From Elusimicrobiaceae bacterium (GTDB lineage: Bacteria > Elusimicrobiota > Elusimicrobia > Elusimicrobiales > Elusimicrobiaceae), in contig JAFZUQ010000016.1 of the NCBI GenBank assembly GCA_017618215.1, positions 1 to 40,718 on the forward strand: a stretch of 40,718 bases of DNA, in the 5' to 3' direction. A program made the translations under genes and the position numbers. The notes under the pieces are model-generated. The model did not search any database, was not told the origin of the DNA, and saw nothing but the letters and a program-made list of their open reading frames with translations. Below are positions 6,914 through 16,420 of the stretch, piece by piece (position 1 is the stretch's first letter; every line of letters starts with the position of its first letter).

Positions 6914-9274
6914 TTATTCGGAAACTTGTTTCTTGCTTTTCATAATTACGAAAGTTAAAATCGCAAGTAAACAAATAACTACACACCAGCCCCATGCGGA
7001 AAGCTTTGTGTATTCATTATTGTAAGCAACAATGATAGGGGCAACTATTACCGCTACCATGTTAACGACTTTAATCATCGGGTTAAGTGCCGGGCCTGCG
7101 GTATCTTTCAAAGGATCACCGACAGTATCACCCACGACGCTGGCTTTGTGTCTTTCTGAGCCTTTACCCGTATTTTTCGCAATATCGCTGGGTTCGTCTT
7201 CAATAAGTTTTTTGGCATTATCCCAAGCACCGCCTGCGTTAGACATAAACACAGCAAGGAGTTGCCCTGAAACGATAATACCGGCAAGGAAACCGCCCAA
7301 GGCTTCAACACCGAGCGAAAGCCCCACAAAGACGGGGGAAACTATACCAAGCAAGGCTAAAATGATAAGTTCCTTTTGTGCCGCAGCGGTTGAAATTGCA
7401 ACCGTTGTACCGTAATCGGGTTTGGCTTTACCTTCAAGTATACCAAGCCCGAATTGGCGGCGCACTTCTTTAACAATCAAACTGGCTGCACGTCTAACGG
7501 CATTGATTGCAAATGAAGAGAATAACCAAGGTACAGCCGCACCGATTAACATACCCACGAACACAACAGGGTTAGAAACAACTATACCGATATCTTTGAG
7601 TAATGTTAAAGTTTGGTTTAAACCTTCTTTTGCCCAAGCAGTATTTAAAGCCTCTTGAACATTGCTTACGTCAACCATATAAGAACCGAACAAGCTGACT
7701 GCCGCAATTACCGCTGAACCGATTGCAACACCTTTCGTGATTGCTTTTGTGGTATTACCCACACCATCAAGGTCAGCCATAATTTGGCGTGCTTTTTTGG
7801 TGTTGGCATCTTTGTCATCATGCCAGGCCATTTCACCGATACCGTTTGCATTGTCGGCAATCGGACCGAAGGAATCCATAGCGACATTGTTACCTGTTAA
7901 GGTGAGCATACCGATACCTGTCATTGCAACACCGTATAAGATAAATGTAACTCTTTCGGCAGGTGTTAAACCATCGATAGTACCGAAAATTAAAACTGAT
8001 GCAAAAATAGTTATGGCAATAACTAAAATTGACCAAACGGAACTTTCAAGCCCGACGGCAAGACCGCTCAAAATTGTTGTAGCGGAACCTGTATCGGTTG
8101 ACTTTTTGACTTCGATAACAGGGGCGCCTGTTGTGCCTGTAAAGTGTTCGGTAATTCTATCAATTGCTATGGCTAAGAATACACCGATAGTAACAGCAAG
8201 GCATGGCCTCCACCAACCACCTTTTAAGCCTTGTAAGTAAAAATAGGCTACAACTATAAACAAAGCAATTGAGATAAACGCCGAAGTTGCATAACCTTTA
8301 AAAATTGCTTTCATGGCATTACCTTTTAATCCGTCATCCCTAACTGCATAAGTACCGATAATTGAGCAAAATACACCGATACCGCGCACTAAGAGGGGGT
8401 AAACGATCCACTCATACATACCTGTTAAATGCCACAAAGAAAGCCCCAAAATTAAACCGGAAACAATGGTAACTTCATAAGATTCAAAAATATCAGCTGC
8501 CATACCTGCACAATCGCCGACGTTATCACCAACGAGGTCAGCAACGACTGCGGGGTTTCTGGGGTCATCTTCAGGGATACCGGCCTCAACTTTACCTACA
8601 AGGTCAGCACCTACGTCAGCCGCTTTGGTATAAATACCGCCGCCGACACGCATAAACAAAGCAATCAATGTACCACCGAAACCGAAACCAAGCAATGCAT
8701 CAGGTGCGGCGACACCGAAGATAATAAAAATTAAAGTACCGCCCATTAAGCCGAGACCGTCAGTAAGCATACCCGTGCAAGTACCTGCACGGTAAGCAAT
8801 TTTTAAGGACTCGCCAAAAGAGCGTTTTGAAGCTGCAGTAACACGAACGTTTGCCGCTACCGCAATACGCATACCGATTTGACCTACGAGCAAAGAAAAT
8901 AATGAACCCAAAATAAAACTGCCCGCACGCCCAAAAGCAATAATTAATTTAACTGTTTCATCACTGTAAGCGGAAAATCTGATTTTTGCTTCCGCAGAAA
9001 CAGGGACAATATAAACTGATAAGAACAAACAAACTGTCAAAATACCAATCATCGGTAAAATTGATTTAAGTTGTTTGCGAAGGTAAGCATCTGCACCTTG
9101 TTTGATGGCAGTCCAAACTTCCACCATTTTGCCCGTACCGGAATCATTACCCATAACTTGTTTTTTAAGGAACCAAGTATACCATAATCCGATAAGCGCA
9201 ACCGCCAAAACGCCGAACATAGCATACTGTTCACTACATTTTAAGGCGGAAATACCATATAACATATCTAGCAT
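6914..9274 (-). CDS. hppA: Membrane-bound H+-translocating pyrophosphatase, K+-independent type
   Basis: This integral-membrane enzyme hydrolyses cytosolic pyrophosphate and pumps protons outward. It has 786 residues with about 16 hydrophobic helices. The pyrophosphate/Mg-binding loop is visible: K-A-A-D-V-G-A-D-L-V-G-K-V-E, then EDDPRNPAVVADLVGDNVGD, then D-I-F-E-S-Y. Further catalytic segments are D-N-A-N-G-I-G-E-M and, near the C-terminus, G-D-T-V-G-D-P-L-K-D-T. The diagnostic segment reads GNTTKAITKG; Lys at this position marks the K+-independent family, where Ala marks K+-dependent enzymes. AGGAGG is 4 nt before the ATG at 9274, a short spacing; a second in-frame ATG follows three codons later. 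The gene is monocistronic with its own terminator. In a fermenter such an enzyme saves energy from biosynthetic pyrophosphate. Confidence 0.96.
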   Translation of the reverse strand: MLDMLYGISALKCSEQYAMFGVLAVALIGLWYTWFLKKQVMGNDSGTGKMVEVWTAIKQGADAYLRKQLKSILPMIGILTVCLFLSVYIVPVSAEAKIRFSAYSDETVKLIIAFGRAGSFILGSLFSLLVGQIGMRIAVAANVRVTAASKRSFGESLKIAYRAGTCTGMLTDGLGLMGGTLIFIIFGVAAPDALLGFGFGGTLIALFMRVGGGIYTKAADVGADLVGKVEAGIPEDDPRNPAVVADLVGDNVGDCAGMAADIFESYEVTIVSGLILGLSLWHLTGMYEWIVYPLLVRGIGVFCSIIGTYAVRDDGLKGNAMKAIFKGYATSAFISIALFIVVAYFYLQGLKGGWWRPCLAVTIGVFLAIAIDRITEHFTGTTGAPVIEVKKSTDTGSATTILSGLAVGLESSVWSILVIAITIFASVLIFGTIDGLTPAERVTFILYGVAMTGIGMLTLTGNNVAMDSFGPIADNANGIGEMAWHDDKDANTKKARQIMADLDGVGNTTKAITKGVAIGSAVIAAVSLFGSYMVDVSNVQEALNTAWAKEGLNQTLTLLKDIGIVVSNPVVFVGMLIGAAVPWLFSSFAINAVRRAASLIVKEVRRQFGLGILEGKAKPDYGTTVAISTAAAQKELIILALLGIVSPVFVGLSLGVEALGGFLAGIIVSGQLLAVFMSNAGGAWDNAKKLIEDEPSDIAKNTGKGSERHKASVVGDTVGDPLKDTAGPALNPMIKVVNMVAVIVAPIIVAYNNEYTKLSAWGWCVVICLLAILTFVIMKSKKQVSE

Positions 9275-9318
9275 ACGACCTCCTGATATAAAATCACTTC
9301 TTAATACAATAATACAAA

Positions 9319-9324
9319 ATTATA
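9319..9324 (-). promoter_or_regulatory. Probable -10 box for hppA
   Basis: Minus-strand TATAAT lies 44 nt before the hppA ATG. No good -35 hexamer is visible. The leader then carries the AGGAGG site. Confidence 0.4.
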
Positions 9325-9374
9325 AGGGATTTTTGGTAAAAAATGGAAAGTTATATTTTTGAATTTTTTATCAG

Positions 9375-10361
9375 CTAAATGCCATCTATAGATTTCACTT
9401 TGGAGACGTGGTCTAATGACACAATTATTTTTTTAATTAATGTTCTAAGTTTACCGTCAATTTCTTCATCAACAAAATTTTTTAATTTCATACCGATTTT
9501 GGCCCCCGTTGTATCTGCATCCATGGTCGATTTTTCTGCATTTTTACCCCTGCTGATTCTCCTGTATACAGTATACATATCTGCAATGATTTCTGCCTGC
9601 TCACCGGTATAACCGGCTAACATAGTACCAAAGAAGTGATACCAATCGCCAAATTTATTTGGGCTTTGTTCATATAAATCAACAAGTTTTTGGTTGACAA
9701 TCGTATACTCTCGGTTTTCTTCAAATGTTGCATCGGAAAGGACATTTTCAATAGTTACAATCGTCAGATATACATTACCTTGATTTAAAATATAACTTTC
9801 ACGAAATAAATCTTCCACAGTAATAGAATTATCAGGATGTCTCTTAATCCATTCTATTAGGGGAATTTCTTGCCCGACATACATAAATCTGGAAGAAGTC
9901 GCCGTAGCTAATGCTACTACTATTTTGGAAGGCACTAAAGATTTTTTCCAAATATGTTTTTCTCCTCTTGAAAGTTTTTGTCCATTTTTTTTGTCTTTTA
10001 TCACACTTTTAATTTGTGCATAAAGTTTATCTTCATCATACAAAGGTTTTAGTTGAGTATTATTAATTACTCTATCTGAATTATTAATCACAATTGGGTT
10101 TTCTTGCCAAAATCTCGGCTTTCTTAATTGTGTTTCTTGAGGGGAAACATTACTTCGTGTTATAACTTTTTTAACGCCTGTTTCGCAAGTATCTTTAAAC
10201 AGTTGTAACAAAATACGATCACCTTCTTCATCAATTAGCATAAGTTTTTCTTGCTGATATTGAATAAAAAAATCATTTTGCGCAAAAATTATATCTTCAG
10301 CGCTCATCAACAAAAGTACCATGAGAAATGGTACAAGTAATATCCTTTTGTATATCATCAT
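9375..10361 (-). CDS. Exported protein of unknown function
   Basis: Start 10361 (ATG ATG) gives 328 residues with a clear signal peptide (MMIYKRILLVPFLMVLLL, cleavage likely after FAQ near residue 28). A GTG at 10403 is also in frame but would bury the signal sequence and lies upstream of a good promoter. The mature protein is mixed-charge with no Cys pattern. Visible segments include KKNGQKLSRGEKHIWKKSL and, later, FGDWYHFFGTMLAGYTGEQA. The region reading F-G-D-W-Y-H-F-F-G-T-M-L-A-G-Y resembles conserved aromatic-rich blocks in exported gut-bacterial proteins, but I cannot name a family. It follows mltG on the same strand with a promoter in the gap, so it may be both read through from mltG and transcribed separately. 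Confidence 0.7.
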   Translation of the reverse strand: MMIYKRILLVPFLMVLLLMSAEDIIFAQNDFFIQYQQEKLMLIDEEGDRILLQLFKDTCETGVKKVITRSNVSPQETQLRKPRFWQENPIVINNSDRVINNTQLKPLYDEDKLYAQIKSVIKDKKNGQKLSRGEKHIWKKSLVPSKIVVALATATSSRFMYVGQEIPLIEWIKRHPDNSITVEDLFRESYILNQGNVYLTIVTIENVLSDATFEENREYTIVNQKLVDLYEQSPNKFGDWYHFFGTMLAGYTGEQAEIIADMYTVYRRISRGKNAEKSTMDADTTGAKIGMKLKNFVDEEIDGKLRTLIKKIIVSLDHVSKVKSIDGI

Positions 10362-10367
10362 ACAAAT

Positions 10368-10396
10368 ATTATAATGGGTAATGGAAAATTTTACAA
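10368..10396 (-). promoter_or_regulatory. Promoter of the exported protein gene, leaderless geometry
   Basis: On the minus strand TTGTAA (10396-10391) and TATAAT (10373-10368) have 17-nt spacing. The -10 hexamer is followed by exactly 6 nt (ATTTGT) and the ATG at 10361. No Shine-Dalgarno sequence is present. Confidence 0.65.
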
Positions 10397-10418
10397 GTGA
10401 CACTTGTTAGCATGCCCT

Positions 10419-11399
10419 TTATTTACCTCTGATAGCTTTTATGGTCTCTAAATGCTGATGATAAGTAGTACTAAAAATATGACGACCCGTATTATCTGCC
10501 ACAAAGTAAAGAGCCTCAAAATCAGGCGTTGGGTTCAAAACCGCTTTTACGGAATTTGCACCCGGGCTTGCTATCGGCGCAGGCGGCAGGCCGGCATAAC
10601 GGTAAGTATTATAAGGGGAATCAAACTTTAAATCAGTATAAGTTAAACCCTTTTTCCAATGGCGCTGCTCATTTTCATTATAACCGAGGGCATATTGAAC
10701 TGTCGGATCAGCCTCAAGTCGTTTACCGATTTTAAGACGGTTTAAATATACTGCAGCAATTTTAGGGCGCTCATCATTATATACAGCTTCACGCTCAACG
10801 ATTGAAGCAAGGGTTACAATTTCTTGTTCATTTAAATTTATCGTATTTTCATCGGTATTTATGATGGGTAAAATATTCTTTTCATATTCATCATACATCA
10901 CCCGCAGAACTTCCAAAGGTGGCATATTTTTAGGAAGTTTATAGGTAGAGGGGAATAAAAAACCCTCGGCCTTGATACGTTTTGCTTCATTCAAAAAAGT
11001 TTCCTTTTCTGTCAAAATACCCTGTTTAAAAAGTTCATCGGCAATTTCTTCAAGGCGCCAACCTTCCAAAATAGTTACTCTATACGTAGGCGTACCGGAA
11101 TCATTAACCAAATGCCAAATTGCTTTGATTGAAGATATATCTTTATTTAAATCAAAAGTACCGCTCCTCAAAATTTTATCGGCGCCACTCATTTTAACCC
11201 AAACGCGAAATACAATTGTACTTTTGATCACACCTTTTGATTTCAATATTTCCGCGATTTGCTTCGGGGATGTTCCTTTAGGGATTTCAACCGTTACAGG
11301 CACGCCCTCATGCGTCAAGTAATGACGTACAAAAAAGTACCCGGCCACACCACCTATAATCAAAAAACCCAGTATAGAAAGGAAAATTATCTTCTTCAT
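10419..11399 (-). CDS. mltG: Endolytic murein transglycosylase MltG (YceG-like)
   Basis: MltG cleaves nascent peptidoglycan strands at the outer face of the inner membrane and is thought to terminate glycan chains. It is 326 residues with one N-terminal transmembrane helix (about 4-25), a LysM-like region (VTVEIPKGTSPKQIAEILKS), and the YceG catalytic domain. The catalytic Glu is E202 in ASIVEREA. Later signatures include L-E-A-D-P-T-V-Q-Y-A-L-G, S-P-Y-N-T-Y-R-Y-A-G-L-P-P-x-P-I-x-S-P-G and Y-F-V-A-D-N-T-G-x-H-I-F. Its ATG overlaps the tyrS stop as TAATG, so the two are translationally coupled. Confidence 0.95.
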   Translation of the reverse strand: MKKIIFLSILGFLIIGGVAGYFFVRHYLTHEGVPVTVEIPKGTSPKQIAEILKSKGVIKSTIVFRVWVKMSGADKILRSGTFDLNKDISSIKAIWHLVNDSGTPTYRVTILEGWRLEEIADELFKQGILTEKETFLNEAKRIKAEGFLFPSTYKLPKNMPPLEVLRVMYDEYEKNILPIINTDENTINLNEQEIVTLASIVEREAVYNDERPKIAAVYLNRLKIGKRLEADPTVQYALGYNENEQRHWKKGLTYTDLKFDSPYNTYRYAGLPPAPIASPGANSVKAVLNPTPDFEALYFVADNTGRHIFSTTYHQHLETIKAIRGK

Positions 11400-12544
11400 T
11401 ATTTAACTAATTTTATAAAATTCTTTTTACCTGCTTGTAAAACGGCCTCACCGTCAAAATTAATAGGGCCTTCTTCCAAAATTTTTTCCCCGTTAAGCTT
11501 AACACCGCCTTGCATAATTAAGCGTCTAGCTTCATTTTTACTTTTTGCAAAACCGGCCGCCAAAAGTACACTGACATAAGTTTGGCCTTCAGCTTTAATT
11601 GTCGGCAAATCTGTCGGCAATTCTTTTTTGGAAAATACTTGTTCAAAATTCTCAAGTTCCTTTTGGCCTGCTTCAGCCCCATGAAAACGTGAGGTCAAAA
11701 TCTTAGCCAAATTCTTTTTTGCAGTCATAGGATGCATGGCCTTAACCTGATTTAAATCTTCAGAAGTCAAAAGTTCATAATACTGCATCATAAGTTCATC
11801 GGAAATTGACATTATTTTACCAAAAATATCTTTCGGTACATCATTTATACCGATATAGTTGCCGTAAGATTTTGACATTTTTTTAACTCCGTCAGTTCCT
11901 ACGAGCAAAGGTACGGTCATAACAACTTGCGGCTCTTGCCCATTATTTTTTTGTAATTGTCTGCCAACGAGTAAATTAAAAATTTGGTCCGTTCCGCCAA
12001 GTTCCACATCGGCTTTAAGAGCAACACTATCTTGCCCCTGGAATAAACTGTACATAACTTCTAAGACCGAAATCGGGTTCCCGGCTTTCATACGTTTTTT
12101 AAAATCGTCGCGTTCAAGCACTTGGGATAAGGTAACTTTGCTTAAAGTACCCAAAATTTCTTTGGTGGTAAAGAAAGGGTTAAGCCACTCACTGTTAAAA
12201 TGTATTTCGGTTTTGCTAGGATCTAAAACTTTAAAAGCTTGGTCGGTATAAGTTTTGGCATTTTGGCGTATTTGTTCTTGGGAAAGCATCGGGCGTGTAC
12301 TGTCGCGGCCGGAAGGATCCCCTACGGCAGCCGTAAAGTCACCTATAACCAAAACTGCTGTATGCCCCATATCTTGGAAGGCACGCAATTTTGTTAAAAC
12401 TACGCTATGGCCAAGGTGCAAATCTGCACTTGTCGGGTCAGCCCCCAATTTGATACGAAGTTTCTTTCCACTATTTAATTTTTTTTCAAGTTCTGCGCGG
12501 CTAATTAAATCTACACAACCGCGGGTCAGCAAATCAATATCCAT
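11399..12544 (-). CDS. tyrS: Tyrosyl-tRNA synthetase
   Basis: This class I aminoacyl-tRNA synthetase charges tRNA-Tyr. The signatures are HLGH (residues 43-46) and KMSKS (around residue 230). A C-terminal S4 RNA-binding domain follows (about 320-381, with A-G-F-A-K-S-K-N-E-A-R-R-L-I and G-G-V-K-L-N-G). Length is 381 aa with the start at 12544, where GGTGG sits 6 nt upstream. A GTG three codons earlier is in frame but overlaps that Shine-Dalgarno sequence. The protein fits the bacterial TyrRS type with the HLGH/KMSKS pair. It is followed without a gap by mltG and preceded by a 63-nt gap after the unknown 502-aa gene. Confidence 0.96.
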   Translation of the reverse strand: MDIDLLTRGCVDLISRAELEKKLNSGKKLRIKLGADPTSADLHLGHSVVLTKLRAFQDMGHTAVLVIGDFTAAVGDPSGRDSTRPMLSQEQIRQNAKTYTDQAFKVLDPSKTEIHFNSEWLNPFFTTKEILGTLSKVTLSQVLERDDFKKRMKAGNPISVLEVMYSLFQGQDSVALKADVELGGTDQIFNLLVGRQLQKNNGQEPQVVMTVPLLVGTDGVKKMSKSYGNYIGINDVPKDIFGKIMSISDELMMQYYELLTSEDLNQVKAMHPMTAKKNLAKILTSRFHGAEAGQKELENFEQVFSKKELPTDLPTIKAEGQTYVSVLLAAGFAKSKNEARRLIMQGGVKLNGEKILEEGPINFDGEAVLQAGKKNFIKLVK

Positions 12545-12607
12545 AAATACCACCTTTTAAAATATACAAATATTCTAGCATTTTTAGAGTTTTTAAAATA
12601 TCTAAAA

Positions 12608-14116
12608 CTACTCCAACATATTCAGTATTCTTTCGACAGCATCTTCTTTATCTTTCTTAATCTCAAAAAAGCGTTTATAAGCCGTTAAAAGAGCTTCTAC
12701 ATCAAAAGAAACTTTTTGCAAAAATCTATTGACAATTTCTTCCACTTGCTTTTCATTTAACCCCTGTTCAAAAAGCTCAAGCGCAACTGTTGTTGCCTTG
12801 GGGGGATTTTTACCATTAAGTTCATCAATTAGGTAAGCAAGCGCTGCACAATAAGCTGCACCGTCATTTTTATAAAAGGTATAAAATTTTAACTTAGTAC
12901 GGAAAAAATCCAAAACATCTTCTTGGCTTCGCGGGCCACTATACTTTTGTAATGCCTCTAACCTCAAAGGATCTTCACCAAGTTTACCTTTATTTTCCTT
13001 TCTGTAAAGTGCCTGCGCATATCCGGCCTTATAAGGAATTTTACCGAGTAAAACCTTAATACCTATATCAGCATTTTCCTTATAATTTTCAGTAAATGGT
13101 AAACTTTGCAAAAGCCCTTTAAATTCAATCCCAACTTCCATTAAAGTTTTTTTACCGTAAAATTTTAAAGTAATTTCATCTTGATGCCCCACAAAAAACG
13201 GCACTTTGGCAAGTGCTTCCATATAACTTAATTTATTCTTTTTAACACGGGCTTGATTTACCGATTCATTAAAAATTTCTTCATTACCGTTTTTTAAAAT
13301 CTTTATGGCAAGGGCCAAATTTTCATAGGGCTCCTCTTTATAGGGTAAACTCATTAAAATTGCCTTAAATGTTTTTTGAACTTCCCCTTCCGGTAAAGCA
13401 GAATATTTAAAGTAAATTGTTTCTAAATCTTCCAAAGCCAAAGAATAGGGGAAAGTCCTATACAAACTCAATATAGGAATGATTTCTTCTTCAGCAATTT
13501 CCGCCAATAATACTTTTGATACCAATTCCTCCTTATACTTAAAGTCAGGGGATATCTCGGTAATCTTATGAAGCAAAGAATTAAAATCTTTTTTCAATTC
13601 CGGTGCACCTTCAAAAGCATAAATTTCATATAACTGCTTAAATGTACTTAATGTAATTTTTTTCTGCTCGTGCAAAGTATTTAAAAATTTTAAATTTTCT
13701 CCGGCTTTTACTTTTAAAATAACACGTGGCTCAGATATTCTTTCAATTAAATTATTTACCGTCGTAGATCCTTCCATATCTTGCACTAAAATTTTGCTCG
13801 AAACTTGCGCATAAACATGGTTTAATAAATCATAATATTCTTTATCTAAGGATACCCGGTGTGTCAAATCTAATAAAATCTTTTGAGCCTTAAAAACCTT
13901 CTCTTTTTTAGGTGCACTGATTTTACTTTGCCTAAAAAGCAAAATATTAGCTATGAGATTTTCCTCATCCAAATTTAAATTCTGTTTTAATTCGGATATC
14001 TCTTTTTTTAATTCATTTTCCGTTAGAGAATTATTATACAAAAGTTCAGAAAGCAAATAAGAGTTCGCTTTCGGTAAATAAGTTTTTAACTTCTGTAAAG
14101 TTATTTGCTCCGGCAT
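12608..14116 (-). CDS. Conserved-looking cytoplasmic helical protein, unknown function
   Basis: This 502-residue soluble protein has no signal peptide, membrane segment or Cys pattern. It is leucine- and lysine-rich and predicted almost entirely helical, with loosely repeated helix-turn-helix units such as A-L-A-I-K-I-L-K-N-G-N-E-E-I-F. This is reminiscent of TPR/HEAT-type solenoids, though no consensus repeat is strong enough to call. Its ATG overlaps the end of the cyclodeaminase-like gene by 16 nt, so it is co-translated with EamA-HAD-FchA genes. It may be an uncharacterised lineage-specific protein. I do not assign a role. Confidence 0.7.
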   Translation of the reverse strand: MPEQITLQKLKTYLPKANSYLLSELLYNNSLTENELKKEISELKQNLNLDEENLIANILLFRQSKISAPKKEKVFKAQKILLDLTHRVSLDKEYYDLLNHVYAQVSSKILVQDMEGSTTVNNLIERISEPRVILKVKAGENLKFLNTLHEQKKITLSTFKQLYEIYAFEGAPELKKDFNSLLHKITEISPDFKYKEELVSKVLLAEIAEEEIIPILSLYRTFPYSLALEDLETIYFKYSALPEGEVQKTFKAILMSLPYKEEPYENLALAIKILKNGNEEIFNESVNQARVKKNKLSYMEALAKVPFFVGHQDEITLKFYGKKTLMEVGIEFKGLLQSLPFTENYKENADIGIKVLLGKIPYKAGYAQALYRKENKGKLGEDPLRLEALQKYSGPRSQEDVLDFFRTKLKFYTFYKNDGAAYCAALAYLIDELNGKNPPKATTVALELFEQGLNEKQVEEIVNRFLQKVSFDVEALLTAYKRFFEIKKDKEDAVERILNMLE

Positions 14117-14673
14117 AAATCAGTTATTTCATTATAAACTTTGCTTAATTTATTTTTTAAATTTTCATCTACAATATACGGCAAATTGGTTTTAATATTT
14201 TCTGCGCAACATTTTAAGCTTGCTACAAGTAAAGCTTTTGCGCACAAAATATCTGAGGCGATAATCTTAGCAATTTTACTCTCAACAATATCAATTATCT
14301 TTAAAAGTTCCTGTGCTTTCTGTGCGGTCATTCCAGGTATTTCCGCTGCTTTTATTTGTGCTTTTGCAAGCCTTTTTTCATCAATATTTGCTTGCTTTTT
14401 TAAACTAATTACCTCTAAATAAGCTGCGGCATCTTCAGCCGTTAATTTCTTAAGCTCATTTTTATAATTTTCAACGGTTTTAAGGTAAGGTGCCAAAAAA
14501 TCTTTATCGGCTTGCGGTGTAGCTTTACGCTTTATTGTTACACCTGCTGACATAAGAATTAAAGCCGCACCCATAGCCGCGTTTAAAGCCGCCGCACTAC
14601 CGCCGCCAGGAACAGAATTTTTATCTGCTAAAGCATCAATAAAACAATTTGCACCTTCTTGCCAAGTTACCAT
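14101..14673 (-). CDS. fchA: Formiminotransferase-cyclodeaminase family protein (FchA-like)
   Basis: The cyclodeaminase family converts 5-formimino-THF to 5,10-methenyl-THF with release of ammonia. Visible signatures are P-G-G-G-S-A-A-A-L-N-A-A-M-G-A-A-L (residues 22-38) followed by the long helical bundle with D-x-x-A-Y and I-P-x at family positions. At 190 residues it is the stand-alone cyclodeaminase form, without the formiminotransferase domain. No glutamate formiminotransferase or histidine-degradation genes are adjacent, so the physiological substrate is uncertain. It overlaps the HAD gene by 7 nt and the following unknown gene by 16 nt. Confidence 0.85.
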   Translation of the reverse strand: MVTWQEGANCFIDALADKNSVPGGGSAAALNAAMGAALILMSAGVTIKRKATPQADKDFLAPYLKTVENYKNELKKLTAEDAAAYLEVISLKKQANIDEKRLAKAQIKAAEIPGMTAQKAQELLKIIDIVESKIAKIIASDILCAKALLVASLKCCAENIKTNLPYIVDENLKNKLSKVYNEITDLCRSK

Positions 14674-15521
14674 ATTTTACCGCTCTCCAAATCTGAATAT
14701 TTTTTTATTTTAAACATTTTAAGACGGTCCTCATCGATACCTGTTCTACTAAAAAACACGTGTTCAATAGCAGTTGCCGGTGTAATATAAGCGCCTTTTT
14801 TAATACCCTTCGGATCTGCTTTCAAAACAAGCCACATTAAAAATAGTTCTTTATCTTTAAAATTTTTGGCTTCAAGTTCCGCTGCAGCACGCAGGAGTTT
14901 TGCCTTATCTGCCAAATTACTCTCCAAAACAACGGCATTATGGTAACCGTTTTCTTTGGCGGCTAAAACGTCGTGGTGTGTATCTCCGATAATAAACACA
15001 TCATTTACATCAAACTTAGTTTTAAAATGCTTTTCGCAACTTTTGACGCCAAGTGCTAAAAGTTCCTGGCGGTTTTGTGTCATTAAACCAAAACCTCCGG
15101 CGGTAAATGAAAAGTATTTATCAAGCCCCGCAGCTTTAAGTTTAAGCTCCGCACTCTTCGGGGTATTACCGGTTGCCAAGGCAATTTTAACTTGTTTATA
15201 TTTTTTTAATGTTTCTAGAAATTCTTTTACGCCGGGCATAAGTTTAAATTTACCGGCCTTTTTAAGTTCTGCTATTTCCCTGGGTAACTCCGCCCAATAT
15301 TCCGCGGCTATTTTCTTAATTTCGGCTTTTGTGGGGTTTTTACCTTTTAGGCACTTATAGACATAGGTAAAATTATAAAGGTCCGTCCTACCGGAAAGAT
15401 TACTTTCATCAAAAGTCGAGCATTTTTTATAAAGTTTTTGCATGGCACGCTTTAAGGCCTTGATGCCAAGCCCACCGCAATTTAAAAGTGTTCCGTCAAT
15501 ATCAAATAAAACTAATTTCAT
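14667..15521 (-). CDS. HAD-superfamily phosphatase, phosphoglycolate-phosphatase-like
   Basis: The catalytic motif I is FDIDGT (D7 nucleophile, D9 acid/base). Motif II is the A-T-G-N segment, and motif IV is IIGDTHHDVLAA. A four-helix cap lies between motifs I and II, as in subfamily IA (PGP/beta-phosphoglucomutase-like) enzymes. After motif IV there is a C-terminal extension of about 60 residues (F-L-M-W-L-V-L-K-A-D-P-K-G-I-K-K-G) not usual for phosphoglycolate phosphatase. Substrate is unknown. The start overlaps the EamA gene by 4 nt (ATGA). Confidence 0.85.
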   Translation of the reverse strand: MKLVLFDIDGTLLNCGGLGIKALKRAMQKLYKKCSTFDESNLSGRTDLYNFTYVYKCLKGKNPTKAEIKKIAAEYWAELPREIAELKKAGKFKLMPGVKEFLETLKKYKQVKIALATGNTPKSAELKLKAAGLDKYFSFTAGGFGLMTQNRQELLALGVKSCEKHFKTKFDVNDVFIIGDTHHDVLAAKENGYHNAVVLESNLADKAKLLRAAAELEAKNFKDKELFLMWLVLKADPKGIKKGAYITPATAIEHVFFSRTGIDEDRLKMFKIKKYSDLESGKIW

Positions 15522-16414
15522 TTTAGTTCCCTCTTATTTTTCTTAATAACATTATTTACCATATAGGCACCGCCTAATGCGAAAATTACGCCCAATGTCT
15601 TTAAAATTGTAATTTTATCATACCCAAATATTGCTGAGAGTATATAAGTAAATACCGGGTAAGTTAATATTAAAGTGGTTGCTTTTGAAAGGTCCATTCT
15701 ACGTATTGCAATATACCATAAATAATTACCGTAAACATAGAACCCTATACCCATAAACAGTACTGAAACTATTGTCTGCCAACATATCGTTATTGTTGGG
15801 TGAATATCAAAAAATGTAAGCAGATAAGTTAAAGGAATTGTAAAAATAAAAGCATAAAAAGCACGTGCTGCAGTTATAAAATGTTCATTTAAATCAGGGG
15901 GGAGTTTCTTTGCAAAAATATGCCCAACTTGGAACATCCAAGTAGTACAAATGACAAGCAAATCACCTTTCATTTGGAAATTAAATTTATTTGATTCCAT
16001 TAAAATAAAAATTACACCCATCAAAATAAAAACTGTGCCCATTATTTGTTTTCCCGTAGGTCTCTCCCCTAAAAAGATATAAGTTAAAAGCAGCGAATAC
16101 AAAACTTCCGTCTGGTTTAGAATTGAAGAGTTTGCCGGCGTTGTATAATTTAGTGCAATCATCATACAAAGAAAAGGGAATGCAGACGAAAAGAACCCAA
16201 GCCCCGCCAAGCGCGGCATAAGTTTTTTATCAAATAAAGTATGCCAAAGTTTATGTTTTGTCATATACGGGATATACCAAAGTACAGGTATCCCTGTCGC
16301 AAAAAGCATAAGAACCGTAGGCGAAATATGCCCGGTTTTAAGCTTCCCGATGATAGGGTAAAACACCGTAATGGCAAGTGAAAGCCAGAGGGCTTGAAGT
16401 GGCGATAATTTCAT
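15518..16414 (-). CDS. EamA/DMT-family inner-membrane transporter
   Basis: The 298-residue protein has ten predicted transmembrane helices in two related halves, the layout of drug/metabolite (EamA) transporters. Recognisable pieces are the P-x-W-Y-I-P-Y region in half one, the Y-T-T-P-A-N-S-S-I-L-N-Q-T-E segment, G-E-R-P-T-G-K-Q-I-M-G, and in half two Y-x-L-W-Y-I-A-I-R-R-M-D-L-S-K-A-T. The C-terminus ends in a Lys/Arg-rich tail. The substrate is not predictable from sequence. It is the first gene of a minus-strand operon with HAD, FchA-like and unknown genes, and is divergent from the capsid gene. Confidence 0.9.
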   Translation of the reverse strand: MKLSPLQALWLSLAITVFYPIIGKLKTGHISPTVLMLFATGIPVLWYIPYMTKHKLWHTLFDKKLMPRLAGLGFFSSAFPFLCMMIALNYTTPANSSILNQTEVLYSLLLTYIFLGERPTGKQIMGTVFILMGVIFILMESNKFNFQMKGDLLVICTTWMFQVGHIFAKKLPPDLNEHFITAARAFYAFIFTIPLTYLLTFFDIHPTITICWQTIVSVLFMGIGFYVYGNYLWYIAIRRMDLSKATTLILTYPVFTYILSAIFGYDKITILKTLGVIFALGGAYMVNNVIKKNKRELK

Positions 16415-16420
16415 ATATAA

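Noticed and set aside
7737..8240. Long plus-strand frames inside hppA
   Set aside because: They are antisense shadows of a well-conserved membrane enzyme and have no ribosome-binding site.
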